NCBI RefSeq assembly: GCF_000383915.1
Contig: NZ_KB912942.1
Span: 2,516,561-2,580,560 of the forward strand
Length of the DNA stretch: 64,000 bases
Reading direction: 5' to 3'
DNA from: Amycolatopsis benzoatilytica AK 16/65
GTDB lineage: Bacteria; Actinomycetota; Actinomycetes; Mycobacteriales; Pseudonocardiaceae
Shown here piece by piece: positions 18,390 to 27,382 of this stretch (position 1 is the stretch's first letter; each line of letters opens with the position of its first letter). The position numbers and the translations under genes were made by a program. The notes under the pieces were generated by a model that saw nothing but the letters and a program-made list of their open reading frames with translations, searched no databases and was not told the origin of the DNA.

Positions 18390-19415
18390 TCAGCACGACC
18401 GCGGCGAAGCCTCGGGCCCGCCCGCCCGCACCAGCTGCCGGACGAGGTCGTCGACCGCGGCCACCACTTCGGCCGGATCGATCCCGTCCAGGCACGGGTG
18501 GCCGGGCACCGGACAGGTCCGGGCTCTCGAGCCTCGGCAGGGTGCGTGCTGGTCGCCGAGCAACGCGGCCGGGACGCCGAACGGAGCCCAGCGCGGGGCG
18601 GGCACCACCGGCGCGAACAGCGACACCACCGGGGTCCCGACCGCGGCCGCCAAGTGCGCCGGGCCGGTGTTCGGGGCCACGACCGTGCCGGCGCCGGCGA
18701 GCACCGCGGCCAGTTCGGGCAGCGTGGTGCGGCCGGTCAGGTCGACGTCCGCCGACGGGGCGGCGTCCCCGGTTTCCCCGGTGACCACGATCCGGTGCCC
18801 TGCTTCGGCGAGCGCGTGCGCTATCCGTGCGAGGTGCGCGGAGGACGGCTGGCGCGCCGGGGCCGAGGCGCTCGGGTGCACGACGATGTAGTCGCCCGGG
18901 CCGGTCAGCCGGGACACCTCCGGAAGCGGAGGGCGGATCGCGAGCCGGCCGTCGTCGTCCGCTGGCAGCGGGAATCCGGCGGCTTCGGTCAGCGACAGCA
19001 TCCGCCGTGCCTCCGGCGGGTCGCCCGGCACACGGTGGCGCAGGTCGAGCAGGCTGCCCGGATAGTCCTCGCAGATCGCGCCGATCCACGGCACTCCGGC
19101 CAGCCGCAGCACGAACGCGAGCGGCAGCGGCGACTGGTGGAAAGACGTGAACACGAACGCCCGGTCGAATCCGGCCAGCCGCTCGGCCAGCGCGTCGACA
19201 GCCGCCCTGGTCACCGGCGGCGGGTCGAGGTCGATCCACGGCGCGCGGAACTCGATCACCTCGTCGACGCCGGGCAACAGCCTGGCGGCCGCCGCGCCAT
19301 GCGGCCCGGCCAGCACTGTGAGGTGCTCGGCTTGCGCGGCGAGCGCGCGCACCGCCGGACCGGCCAGCAGGACGTCGCCGAGATTGTCCTGCCGCGCGGC
19401 GAGAATCCGGGTCAC
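18390..19415 (-). CDS. Glycosyltransferase family 9 (heptosyltransferase-like), copy 1
   Basis: A 341-residue GT9 protein, the family of ADP-heptose:LPS heptosyltransferases. Features are ARQDNLGDVLLAGPAVRAL at the N-terminus, VVHPSASAPARQ in the middle and APNTGPAHLAAAVGTPVVSLF in the nucleotide-binding half. It starts with GTG in a GTGA overlap with the GT2-HAD gene, so the two are coupled. It would add a heptose (or related sugar) to a glycan acceptor on the cytoplasmic side. Confidence 0.87.
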   Translation of the reverse strand: MTRILAARQDNLGDVLLAGPAVRALAAQAEHLTVLAGPHGAAAARLLPGVDEVIEFRAPWIDLDPPPVTRAAVDALAERLAGFDRAFVFTSFHQSPLPLAFVLRLAGVPWIGAICEDYPGSLLDLRHRVPGDPPEARRMLSLTEAAGFPLPADDDGRLAIRPPLPEVSRLTGPGDYIVVHPSASAPARQPSSAHLARIAHALAEAGHRIVVTGETGDAAPSADVDLTGRTTLPELAAVLAGAGTVVAPNTGPAHLAAAVGTPVVSLFAPVVPAPRWAPFGVPAALLGDQHAPCRGSRARTCPVPGHPCLDGIDPAEVVAAVDDLVRQLVRAGGPEASPRSC

Positions 19416-20872
19416 GAGGCGACGCCTGCCCGCCGCAGCGCGTCGGCGAGGTCTCGGGCGAGGAATGCTTCCCGGCGGGCGCGGACGACCTCCACCGGGC
19501 GGGTGCGCGCGGTCGGCACCAGCACTGCCCGCGCCCCGGCCGCGAGGGCCGCGTCCACGTCCGCGCCGGTGTCGCCGATGACTACACACTGCGAGGGATC
19601 GACCGACAGTTCCCGCGCCGCCCGGCGGACGAGCTCGGGAGAGGGTTTGCGGCAGCCGCAACCGTCCGCCGCGTCGTGCGGACAGACCTGCCAGGTGCCG
19701 AACCCGCCGAACAGCTCGTCCACCCGGGCGTTCACCGCGCTGAGCTGATCGGGACTGATGAGTCCTTTCGCGACTCCGGACTGATTGCTCACCACGCCCA
19801 GCCGCACGCCGGCCTGCCGCAGCGACCGCACCGCGTCCACCGCTCCGTCGATCGGCCGGACCAGTGCCGGATCGGACAGGTACGGCACGTCGTGGATCAG
19901 CGTGTCGTCGCGGTCGAACAGCACCGCGCGCGGCCGGTCCGGGCGGCGCGCGGCGATCTCCCCTCGAAGGCGGTGCCAGCAGGCCGCGGGCGGGATCAGC
20001 ACGCTGGTCAACGCCATTCGCGCGATCTCGCCCGGCGCGGCCGGCCCGGAACGAATGCGCTGCGCGGCGAACGCACCGGTCAGCGTCGCCCACGCGGTCA
20101 ACGCGAGGCGGCGGCTGCCCGGCACGAGCGCGGCGAGACCGGCCGCGACGGTGAGCGCGTGCCGCCCCAGCATTCCGGTGCCGGCACCGGTTCGCTGCCG
20201 CCACAGGACGCCGTGTTTGAGGCGCATCCGCGCGTTGTCGGCGTTGCCGCGTTGCGCGCGCACGCTCGCGAAGAACCCGGCCCGGCGCGCGGGGTGGACG
20301 GTGACCCGCTCGCCGCGATCGATCCAATGGCCGTTCAGCACTACTCGCAGCGCCAGGTCAGAGTCTTCGCGGAAGGCGCGCGGGAACCGCTCGTCGAAGC
20401 CGCCCGCTTCGGCGAGAGCGGTGCGCCGGTAGGCCATATCCGCGGTGATCCATCGCGCGGTGGCCAATCCAGCGGTGCCGCGTTCGTCGTCGGTCGGCTT
20501 CCGGCCCGCCGGCAGCGGAACGACGATCCGCGCCTGCGACGCGGCGGCCTCCGGCGGCACCCGCGCCAGATCGGCGACGAGCTGCGCTGGCCAGTCCTCC
20601 GCGAGCACCACGTCGTCGTCCACGAACGCGATCCACTCCGACTTAGCCGCGCGCCAGCCGACGTTGCGCGCCGCGGCCGGTCCGCGGCCGCCCGAGCGCA
20701 GCACCCGCACCCCGGCCGGCAGGCCGAGGTCTGACCCTTGTAGACGGTCGTCGACCACGATCACTTCCGTCGGGCCGGGTCCGAGGCCGGCGCGCAGCGT
20801 CTCCAGCAGGGACCGCAGCGCGGGACGGCCGGTCGTCGGGATCACGACGGTGTAGTCCGGGAACGTGTTCAC
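19412..20872 (-). CDS. GT2 glycosyltransferase fused to GmhB-like HAD phosphatase
   Basis: A 486-residue two-domain protein. Residues 1-300 are a GT2 glycosyltransferase (VVIPTTGRPALRSLL, metal motif at Asp85-87, ED motif in FREDSDLAL). Residues 314-486 are a HAD-IIIA phosphatase like D-glycero-D-manno-heptose 1,7-bisphosphate 7-phosphatase: nucleophile Asp320 and Asp322 in LFDRDDTL, and a zinc loop with Cys397, His399, Cys405 and Cys407. The HAD half supplies the missing GmhB step for the gmhA/hldE set. I chose GTG 20872 because the stress promoter -10 box lies at 20883-20888, which excludes the in-frame ATG at 20905. Confidence 0.88.
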   Translation of the reverse strand: MNTFPDYTVVIPTTGRPALRSLLETLRAGLGPGPTEVIVVDDRLQGSDLGLPAGVRVLRSGGRGPAAARNVGWRAAKSEWIAFVDDDVVLAEDWPAQLVADLARVPPEAAASQARIVVPLPAGRKPTDDERGTAGLATARWITADMAYRRTALAEAGGFDERFPRAFREDSDLALRVVLNGHWIDRGERVTVHPARRAGFFASVRAQRGNADNARMRLKHGVLWRQRTGAGTGMLGRHALTVAAGLAALVPGSRRLALTAWATLTGAFAAQRIRSGPAAPGEIARMALTSVLIPPAACWHRLRGEIAARRPDRPRAVLFDRDDTLIHDVPYLSDPALVRPIDGAVDAVRSLRQAGVRLGVVSNQSGVAKGLISPDQLSAVNARVDELFGGFGTWQVCPHDAADGCGCRKPSPELVRRAARELSVDPSQCVVIGDTGADVDAALAAGARAVLVPTARTRPVEVVRARREAFLARDLADALRRAGVAS

Positions 20873-20882
20873 CGGCCCCGGA

Positions 20883-20907
20883 ATACCCGGCGACGGAGCG
20901 GGCAAAC
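20883..20907 (-). promoter_or_regulatory. SigF/SigB-type promoter for the GT2-HAD/GT9 operon
   Basis: On the minus strand GTTT (20904-20907), 15 bases, GGGTAT (20883-20888) matches the stress-sigma consensus exactly. The GTG start lies 10 bases downstream, so the mRNA is nearly leaderless. A weaker plus-strand GGGTAC at 20933-20938 faces the aldehyde dehydrogenase but has no recognisable -35. Confidence 0.75.
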
Positions 20908-20970
20908 GGTGCGCATGGGCGCACCGCCCCCGGGGTACTCGCTGCGCGCGACCTACTGCAGGGAGATGCG

Positions 20971-22341
20971 ATGACCATGCTGGACAGTCCAGCCGCCGTG
21001 CTCGACATCGCCGACCCGGCCGACGGCAGCCCGGTCGGCACGGTGCCGATGGCCAGCTCCGACGAACTCGACGCCGCGCTGCGGCTGGCGCACCGCGTCC
21101 AGCCCACCTGGGCGCGCACCCCGGCGGCCGAACGGGGCGAAGCGCTCCGCGCCGCCGCGGACCGGCTGCGCGCGCACGCCGACGACCTGGCCGAGATCAA
21201 CTGCCGGGAGACCGGGAAGCCCGTCGACGAAGCACGGGAAGGCGTCCTTGCCGGAGCCGGAACCCTCGGCCAATACGCCGAACTGGGGCCGGTCCACCGC
21301 GGCCGCAGCCTGCTCGGCGATTTCGACGCGACCGACCTCATGGTCCCGGAACCACGCGGCGTGGTCGTCGCGCTGACCCCGTGGAACGACCCGGTGGCGG
21401 TTGCCTGCGGCCTGCTCGGCGCGGCGGTCGCCACCGGCAACACCGCAGTGCACAAGCCCAGCGAACGATGCCCGCACACCGGTGCGCTGCTCGGCGAAGT
21501 GCTCGCCGGGGTGTTCTCGGGCGGCGTTCTGCAGACGGTGCAGGGGGACGGCCGAGTCGGCGCCGCGCTCGCCGCGCGAGCCGACGTGGACGTCCTCGCG
21601 CACGTCGGCAGCACCGCCGCCGGGCGCTCGATCGCCGAGAGCGCGGCCGCGACCGGAGCGAAGGCGCTCCTGGAAAACGGCGGAAACGATGCGCTGGTGG
21701 TGGACGAGGACGTCGACCCGCGCTGGGCCGCAGACCAGGCAGCGCTCGGCGCGTTCGCGAACTCCGGCCAAATCTGCGTCGCCGTGGAACGCATCTACCT
21801 GCATCGCGCGGTGGCCGAACCCTTCCTCAAAGCTCTCACCGCCGCTGCCCGCGAGCGACAGCTCGCGCCGCTAGTCGACCCCCGCCACCGCGACCACGTG
21901 CATTCCCACGTCGAGAACGCGGTGTCGCTCGGTGCCGAGCTGCGGACCGGCGGAGCGATCCCGCCGGGACCGGGCGCGCATTACCCGGCGACAGTGCTGA
22001 CCGGGTGCACCAACCGGATGCGAGTGCTGCGCGAGGAAACGTTCGGCCCCGTCGCGCCGGTCTGCGTCGTCGATTCGTTCGAGCACGGGCTCGCCGAGGC
22101 CGCCGACGACGCATACGGCCTCGCCGCGACCGTGCTCACCGCGTCCATGGAGCACGCGCAGCACGCCTGGCGCGAGCTGGCGGTCGGAACGGTCAAGGTC
22201 AACGCGGTCTTCGGCGGGGCTCCCGGCGGAGCGGCCCATCCCCGGCGCAGCAGCGGCACCGGCTACGGGTACGGCCCGGAGCTGCTCGACGAAATGACCC
22301 AGACCAAGGTCGTCCACCTCGCCCCGCCAGGCCGCCGGTGA
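20971..22341 (+). CDS. Aldehyde dehydrogenase family protein
   Basis: A 456-residue NAD(P)-dependent aldehyde dehydrogenase. The catalytic Cys lies in FANSGQICVAVERI and the general base Glu in LLENGGNDA. PRGVVVALTPWNDP is the coenzyme-binding start. The ATG has GGGAG six bases upstream. It overlaps the next gene by GTGA. The aldehyde is unknown; a detoxifying role would suit the stress setting. Confidence 0.9.
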   Translation: MTMLDSPAAVLDIADPADGSPVGTVPMASSDELDAALRLAHRVQPTWARTPAAERGEALRAAADRLRAHADDLAEINCRETGKPVDEAREGVLAGAGTLGQYAELGPVHRGRSLLGDFDATDLMVPEPRGVVVALTPWNDPVAVACGLLGAAVATGNTAVHKPSERCPHTGALLGEVLAGVFSGGVLQTVQGDGRVGAALAARADVDVLAHVGSTAAGRSIAESAAATGAKALLENGGNDALVVDEDVDPRWAADQAALGAFANSGQICVAVERIYLHRAVAEPFLKALTAAARERQLAPLVDPRHRDHVHSHVENAVSLGAELRTGGAIPPGPGAHYPATVLTGCTNRMRVLREETFGPVAPVCVVDSFEHGLAEAADDAYGLAATVLTASMEHAQHAWRELAVGTVKVNAVFGGAPGGAAHPRRSSGTGYGYGPELLDEMTQTKVVHLAPPGRR

Positions 22342-23414
22342 GCTTCAGCCTCGACCGGACCCCGCTCGGCTGGGCGGCCCGGGCGATCCGGGTTCCGGGC
22401 AGCGAACGGCGGATCGTGCTGCAGGCGGCGAAAGCGACGATCGCCGCGGTGGCCGCCTGGCTGCTCTCCACCCAGGTGCTCGGCCTGTCCCAGCCGTTCC
22501 TGGCGCCGTATGCCGCGGTCTTCCTGGTGGAAGCGACGGTCTACCGGAGCTTGCTCGGCTGGGCGCAGCAGGTCGGCTCGGTCGCGGCCGGGGTGCTCCT
22601 CGCCGCGGCGGTCGCGCATCTGCTTCCGGAGCAGACCGCGACCCTCGCCGTCGTCGTCTTCGTCGGGCTGTTGCTCGGCTCCTGGCGGCAGTTCGGCAGC
22701 TCCGGCGTGTGGGTTGGCGTGACCGGGATGCTGCTGGTCACCTACGGGACTGCCCGCAGCTCGGAGCTCCTCGGCGACCGGCTGCTCGAAACCGCGCTCG
22801 GCGCCGCGGTCGGGCTCGCAGTCAACAGCCTGCTGTTCCCGCCGCTTTACGGCGAACGCCTCGCGGAAGCAGCGCACCGGCTCGCGGAAGCTCACGCGGG
22901 CCTGCTGGAAGACGCCGCCGAATTGGTGCGCACCGACGAACCGCCCGCCGACCTGGAAAGCTGGCTCGGCCGAGTCGGCGATGTGCGCAGCCTCGCCCGC
23001 GCCGCCGAGGACGCCTCCGGCCTCAGCCGCGAAGGCCGGTTTCTCAACCTCCGCAAGCGAAGCCGCCACGCCGGGCGTCAGCTCGACCGTCCACTGCGGA
23101 CTTTGGTGACGCTGTGGCCGGCCGTCGAGCAGCTCGCCGAAGCGGTCCGTACCACCGCCGAGGGACGCGAGCCGTTCATCTACCCGTGGCCGGGGGCACG
23201 CGACGTCCTCGCCGACGTGTTGCGGGAGCTCGCGACCGCGGTCCGCCTCGCCGCGACGCCCGGCCGCGAACCCGAGCTGGCTCGGTGCCGATCGCTGGTG
23301 TCGCAGGTCGAGGATCGGCTGGTCTCATCGCAAGACGGGGTGACCGCGACGCTCGGACTGGGCGCGTTGGCGCTGCCGGCCCGCCGGCTGCTCCGGCAGC
23401 TCGACGGCGAGTGA
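22338..23414 (+). CDS. FUSC/aromatic-acid exporter-type membrane protein
   Basis: A 358-residue protein. Several hydrophobic helices occupy residues 25-165 (for example AAKATIAAVAAWLLSTQVLG and VAAGVLLAAAVAHLL), followed by a long cytoplasmic helical region rich in Ala, Glu and Arg. This is the half-size FUSC architecture of putative aromatic-acid exporters. It starts with GTG, coupled to the aldehyde dehydrogenase, so it may export the substrate or product of that enzyme. Confidence 0.78.
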   Translation: MSFSLDRTPLGWAARAIRVPGSERRIVLQAAKATIAAVAAWLLSTQVLGLSQPFLAPYAAVFLVEATVYRSLLGWAQQVGSVAAGVLLAAAVAHLLPEQTATLAVVVFVGLLLGSWRQFGSSGVWVGVTGMLLVTYGTARSSELLGDRLLETALGAAVGLAVNSLLFPPLYGERLAEAAHRLAEAHAGLLEDAAELVRTDEPPADLESWLGRVGDVRSLARAAEDASGLSREGRFLNLRKRSRHAGRQLDRPLRTLVTLWPAVEQLAEAVRTTAEGREPFIYPWPGARDVLADVLRELATAVRLAATPGREPELARCRSLVSQVEDRLVSSQDGVTATLGLGALALPARRLLRQLDGE

Positions 23415-23433
23415 TTCCGTCCCTGGCGGGTAC
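23409..23433 (+). promoter_or_regulatory. SigF-type promoter, variant -35, for the SDR at 23443
   Basis: GGGTAC (23428-23433) with GAGT 15 bases upstream. The same GAGTGAT -35 variant occurs at the 47.6-kb promoter. The ATG follows 9 bases after the -10 box. The -35 part overlaps the end of the FUSC gene, so it is the weaker half. Confidence 0.5.
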
Positions 23434-23442
23434 CCGGCTCCG

Positions 23443-24501
23443 ATGACAACGCAGCAACCACAGCGGATCGCCGTGACAGGCGCGACCGGGAACATCGGCA
23501 CGGCGACCGTGCGCGCGCTCGCCGCCGCACCCGAAGTCGCCGCCATCACCGGCATCGAGCGACGACCTGCCGGAGTCCCGCCGCCCAAGACCGAGTACGT
23601 CGCCGCCGACGTGGCACGGGACGACCTGACACCGCTGCTTCGCGACGCCGACACGGTAGTCCACCTGGCGTGGCTCTTCCAGCCCACTCATCGGCCCGAC
23701 GTGACTTGGGAGGCCAATGTCCTCGGTTCGCTCCGGCTGTTCGAAGCCGCCGCGGCGGCAGGCGTGTCGACGCTGGTGGTGGCGTCTTCGGTCGGCGCCT
23801 ACTCGCCCGCGGCTGACGACAGCCCGGTCTCGGAGGACTGGCCGACGCACGGCTGGCCCGGTGCCGCGTATCCGCGCGAAAAGGCATATGTGGAGCGGTG
23901 TCTCGACTCGTTCGAGCGTGCGCACCCGGAAATCCGGGTGGTCCGCGTCCGGCCCGGGTTCGTCTTCCAGCGGGCCGCCTCGACCGAGCAGCGGCGGCTG
24001 TTCGCCGGGCCGTTCGTGCCGGGCAGTCTCGTCCGGCCGGGCCTCGTGCACTTCCTGCCGGACATCCCCGGCCTGCGGTTTCAGGTCGTGCACGCGAACG
24101 ACCTGGCCGACGCGATGCGCCGCTGTGTGCTGCGCCCGGTCTCCGGTGCGTTCAACATCGCCGCCGATCCTCCCGTCGACCCGCGCCTGCTGGCCCGCCT
24201 GCTGCGGGCCCGGCTCGTGCCGGTCCCGGCGGGCCTGCTCAAGCCGGCGCTCACGGCGGCGTGGCGCATGCATTTGCTGCCCGCGACCCCGGGGCTGTTC
24301 GAGACCGTGCTGCGGCTGCCCACCATGGACACCGCGCGCGCCCGGTCCGAATTGGACTGGCGACCGGACTGGTCCGCGGCCGAAACGATGGAAGAGTTCC
24401 TGCGCGGACTCCGGCACGGGGAGGGCGCGGACACCCCGCCGCTGGCGCCGGACGAGCATCGCCGGCACGAGATCGCCACCGGAGTCGGCCAGCGGCCGTG
24501 A
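23443..24501 (+). CDS. NAD-dependent epimerase/dehydratase (extended SDR)
   Basis: A 352-residue extended SDR: AVTGATGNIGTATV nucleotide loop, SSVGAYSP with the catalytic Ser, and YPREK as Tyr-x-x-x-Lys. A sugar-nucleotide epimerase is possible, including the missing heptose epimerase step, but the sequence is closer to general atypical SDRs and no HldD-specific motif is recognised. It has no Shine-Dalgarno box; its ATG lies 9 bases after GGGTAC. Confidence 0.8.
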   Translation: MTTQQPQRIAVTGATGNIGTATVRALAAAPEVAAITGIERRPAGVPPPKTEYVAADVARDDLTPLLRDADTVVHLAWLFQPTHRPDVTWEANVLGSLRLFEAAAAAGVSTLVVASSVGAYSPAADDSPVSEDWPTHGWPGAAYPREKAYVERCLDSFERAHPEIRVVRVRPGFVFQRAASTEQRRLFAGPFVPGSLVRPGLVHFLPDIPGLRFQVVHANDLADAMRRCVLRPVSGAFNIAADPPVDPRLLARLLRARLVPVPAGLLKPALTAAWRMHLLPATPGLFETVLRLPTMDTARARSELDWRPDWSAAETMEEFLRGLRHGEGADTPPLAPDEHRRHEIATGVGQRP

Positions 24502-24509
24502 CAACTGCA

Positions 24510-24545
24510 CCTGGCCGGGCTGCTGCAGGGGGCGGCCCGGCCAGG
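24510..24545 (+). terminator. Hairpin between convergent genes at 24.5 kb
   Basis: An 11-bp perfect stem (left arm CCTGGCCGGGC) with a 14-base loop lies in the 50-bp gap between the plus-strand SDR and the minus-strand flavodoxin gene. It probably terminates both. Confidence 0.65.
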
Positions 24546-24551
24546 GAGCGG

Positions 24552-25151
24552 TCACGACGCCGGATATTGCTGCTTTCCCACCAGCTCCGCCAGATGCATC
24601 GCGTTGCGCACCAGCGTGGCGTTCGTCGAGGCGACTGCCTCCGGCGTTTCGTCCAGGTCCTGGTAGTCGCCGCCGTTCATGGCTTCGCCGTTCCAGTAGG
24701 TGCCGCCTTGGGCCGGGATCGTGAAGCCGATGTCGTTGAGGGCCTGGAAAAGGTCGGCAGTCACCTTGTGCGCGCCGTCCTCGTTGCCGACCACCGCCAC
24801 CACGCCGACCTTGCCGAACATGCCGGGCCGGCCCTCGCCGTCGGTTTCGGACTGTTCGGCGTTCAGGCGTTCCACCACCCGTTGTGCGACGCTGGACGGG
24901 TGCCCGACCCACGTCGGCGTCGAGACCAGCAGGATGTCCGCGGCCGCCACCTTGCGCCGGATCTCCGGCCACTCGTCGCCGTCGCCGGCGTCGGCTTCGA
25001 TGCCGGGGCGCACGTCATGGTCGACGACCCGGACCAGTTCGCCGGTCGCCCCCCGCTCGGCGAACAGGTCGAGCAGCTGCCGGGCGATCAGATCGCTGCT
25101 GGAGCGGGCCGGCGAGCGCTTGAGGGTGCAGCCTAGGGCGAGAACACGCAT
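24552..25151 (-). CDS. Flavodoxin/NADPH-dependent FMN reductase family protein
   Basis: A 199-residue flavodoxin-fold protein: an N-terminal strand MRVLALGCTLKRSPARSSS with the phosphate loop, VSTPTWVGHPSSVAQRVVERL, and the VVAVVGNEDGAHKV strand. It is probably an NAD(P)H-quinone or FMN reductase of the WrbA/iron-sulfur flavoprotein kind. GGAGG stands six bases before the ATG at 25151. It overlaps the apparent C-terminus of ugd by 137 bases in another frame and is the last gene of the glycan operon. Confidence 0.8.
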   Translation of the reverse strand: MRVLALGCTLKRSPARSSSDLIARQLLDLFAERGATGELVRVVDHDVRPGIEADAGDGDEWPEIRRKVAAADILLVSTPTWVGHPSSVAQRVVERLNAEQSETDGEGRPGMFGKVGVVAVVGNEDGAHKVTADLFQALNDIGFTIPAQGGTYWNGEAMNGGDYQDLDETPEAVASTNATLVRNAMHLAELVGKQQYPAS

Positions 25152-26451
25152 CAGGAACCTCCATCGGGGTGCCGACACCGACCCGGGCGAACCCGGCCTC
25201 GGCGACAGCGAACGGATCGAGCACATTGCGGGTGTCGACCACGACCGGACGGTCCGCCGCGGCGGCCAGCCGCCGCCAGTCGAGGTCGCGAAATTCCGGC
25301 CATTCGGTGAGCACGGCCAGTGCGGCCGCGTCTTTCGCCACCAGATACGGGTCGTCCACGACGAGATATCCGTCCGCGTCGGACCGGACGGCCGGGTCGT
25401 AGGCGGTCACCTCGGCGCCTCGCCGAGCGAGCTCGGCGGCGACCGCGACCGCCGGGGATTCGCGCAGGTCCGCGGTGCCGGCCTTGAACGCCAGCCCCAG
25501 CACACCGATCCGCACGCCGTCGAGCGAGCCGTCCGGGCTGCCGGTCGCGGCGGACCGGATCGCCCGGACCATCCGCGCGCGCTGCCGGGCGTTGGCTCGC
25601 ACCGCGTCCCGCAGCAGGCTGAACTCGACCCCGGCGGCATCCGCGGCCTGCAGCAGCGCGCTGGTGTCCTTCGGCAGGCAGGATCCGCCCCAGCCCGGGC
25701 CCGGGGCCAGGAAGTGCGGACCGATCCGCGGGTCGAGGCCCATCACCGCGGACACCTCACGGATATCCGCGGCGTACTGCTCGCACAGTTCGGCCACCGC
25801 GTTCGCGTACGAAGCCTTGACTGCCAGGAATCCGTTGCTGGCGTACTTCGCCAGTTCGGCGCTGGCGCTGCTGGTGCGCACGACGTCCGCTCCGGTCGGG
25901 GCGTAGAGCTGCGCGACCCGGCAGGCGGCGGGCGAATCCGGCGGATCGGCGCCGACGACGACCCGGTCCGGATGGCGAAAGTCGTGCACGGCATGGCCTT
26001 CGCGCAGGAACTCCGGGTTGCTGACCACCGGAAGATCGGCCCGGCCGAGGAAGCCCGGAAGGCGCCCGGCGGTCCCGACCGGCACGGTCGACTTCGTCAC
26101 TAGCACGGTGCCCGGGGAAAGGATCCGGCCGAGGCGGCGCAATGCGTCGCGGAACGGCCCGAGGTCCGGCGCGCCGTCCTCGCCCGGCGGCGTCGGCAGG
26201 CACAGGAACACCAGCTCGCGCCCGGCCAGCGCATCCAGGCCGGTTCCGAAGGCCAGCGTGCCCGCCCGGGTTCCTTCGGCGACCAGTCCGGCCAGGCCGG
26301 GTTCGGCGAGATCCACCTCGCCGGCATCCAAGCGGGCGATCTTCGCCGCATCGATGTCCACAGCGGACACCTGGTGGCCCATCGCGGCGAAGCAAGCCGC
26401 ACTCGTCAGCCCGACGTAGCCCGCGCCGAGCACTCCGATCCGCTCAACCAT
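25015..26451 (-). CDS. ugd: UDP-glucose 6-dehydrogenase
   Basis: Oxidises UDP-glucose to UDP-glucuronate with NAD. The NAD loop is VLGAGYVGLTSAACFAAMG; the catalytic nucleophile is Cys258 in GWGGSCLPKD; the conserved Lys is in NGFLAVKASYANAVAE. Family homology ends near residue 428 (GFARVGVG). The remaining 50 residues read through into the start of the flavodoxin gene and have no family character, so a normal stop seems to be missing. It feeds the UDP-glucuronate decarboxylase at 31792. It overlaps the GT9 gene by 8 bases. Confidence 0.88.
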   Translation of the reverse strand: MVERIGVLGAGYVGLTSAACFAAMGHQVSAVDIDAAKIARLDAGEVDLAEPGLAGLVAEGTRAGTLAFGTGLDALAGRELVFLCLPTPPGEDGAPDLGPFRDALRRLGRILSPGTVLVTKSTVPVGTAGRLPGFLGRADLPVVSNPEFLREGHAVHDFRHPDRVVVGADPPDSPAACRVAQLYAPTGADVVRTSSASAELAKYASNGFLAVKASYANAVAELCEQYAADIREVSAVMGLDPRIGPHFLAPGPGWGGSCLPKDTSALLQAADAAGVEFSLLRDAVRANARQRARMVRAIRSAATGSPDGSLDGVRIGVLGLAFKAGTADLRESPAVAVAAELARRGAEVTAYDPAVRSDADGYLVVDDPYLVAKDAAALAVLTEWPEFRDLDWRRLAAAADRPVVVDTRNVLDPFAVAEAGFARVGVGTPMEVPDACSRPRLHPQALAGPLQQRSDRPAAARPVRRAGGDRRTGPGRRP

Positions 26452-27382
26452 GCGACACCCCCTTGCGCACTACCGCATGCGCGGCGGCGAGCACCCGGCC
26501 CGGACTCAGCAGCAGCAGCCCGGCGTCCGGCTCGGCTCCGTGCGGGTCGCCGACGTCGCCGACCCACAGCGCGACGTGCTGCGGCGCATCCGGCGGCGGG
26601 CCCCAGCACCGGGGCGGCGTCGGCCCGAACAGCAGCACGGACGGCGTACCGAAGGCCGTCGCGAGGTGTCCGACGCCGGTGTCCCCGCACACCACCAACG
26701 CCGCCCCGGCGACGAGCGCGGCAAGCCCGGCCAGGTCCGTTTCGCCGGCCAGCACCGCGTCCGCGGGCAGCCCTGCGCCCTCCGCGACTTCGTTCGCCAG
26801 CGGCTGCTCGGCGGCGGTGCCGGTCACCACGACCCGATGGCCCGCAGCCGCCAAGTCCCGCGCCACCTCGGCGAACCGTTCCGGCGGCCAGCGTCGCGCC
26901 GGAAACGCCGCGCCCGGATGCACGACGACCGCACCGGGCGCGGGACTCGGTCCGGGCGGCGCAGGGAGGCGCAGATCTGCTCGGTCGGCGACCGCCCCTC
27001 CGTATTCGACGAGCCGGCACCAGCGGTCGACCTCGTGCAGTCCAGGCGCCCAGTCCAGGCCGGGCACCTCCGGGAGAGCCGGATGCCGATGCGTGAGCAG
27101 CGCGTCCGGCTGAACCGCCAGCAGGTCGCGGATGCTCTCCGGTCCCCTGCCGTGCAAGTTCGCCGCGAGCCGCGGCGGCGGACCGGGCCAGGCGAGCTGT
27201 CCGAGGCCGGCAGTGGGCAGCAGTTCGTCCACCGCGCCGACCAGCTCGACCAAGTCCCGCAGCGGTTCCGGAGCGGCCAGCACCAGCCGTTCGCCGGGGT
27301 ATGCCCGGCGGAGTGCGCGCAAGGCCGGCACCGCGGTCAGCAGGTCGCCGATCCCCAGGGCGCGCAGCACGAGCACACTCAC
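26444..27382 (-). CDS. Glycosyltransferase family 9 (heptosyltransferase-like), copy 2
   Basis: A 312-residue GT9 protein: VLRALGIGDLLTAVPALRALR at the N-terminus, VVHPGAAFPARRWPPERFAEVA, and VCGDTGVGHLATAFGTPSVLLFGP. It starts with GTG in a GTGA overlap with the SDR gene. Together with copy 1 it suggests at least two heptose or related transfers to the same glycan. Confidence 0.88.
   Translation of the reverse strand: MSVLVLRALGIGDLLTAVPALRALRRAYPGERLVLAAPEPLRDLVELVGAVDELLPTAGLGQLAWPGPPPRLAANLHGRGPESIRDLLAVQPDALLTHRHPALPEVPGLDWAPGLHEVDRWCRLVEYGGAVADRADLRLPAPPGPSPAPGAVVVHPGAAFPARRWPPERFAEVARDLAAAGHRVVVTGTAAEQPLANEVAEGAGLPADAVLAGETDLAGLAALVAGAALVVCGDTGVGHLATAFGTPSVLLFGPTPPRCWGPPPDAPQHVALWVGDVGDPHGAEPDAGLLLLSPGRVLAAAHAVVRKGVSHG

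Noticed and set aside
20872..20905. ATG at 20905 as start of the GT2-HAD gene
   Set aside because: It would lie upstream of the exact GTTT-N15-GGGTAT promoter for that gene, so it cannot be on that transcript.
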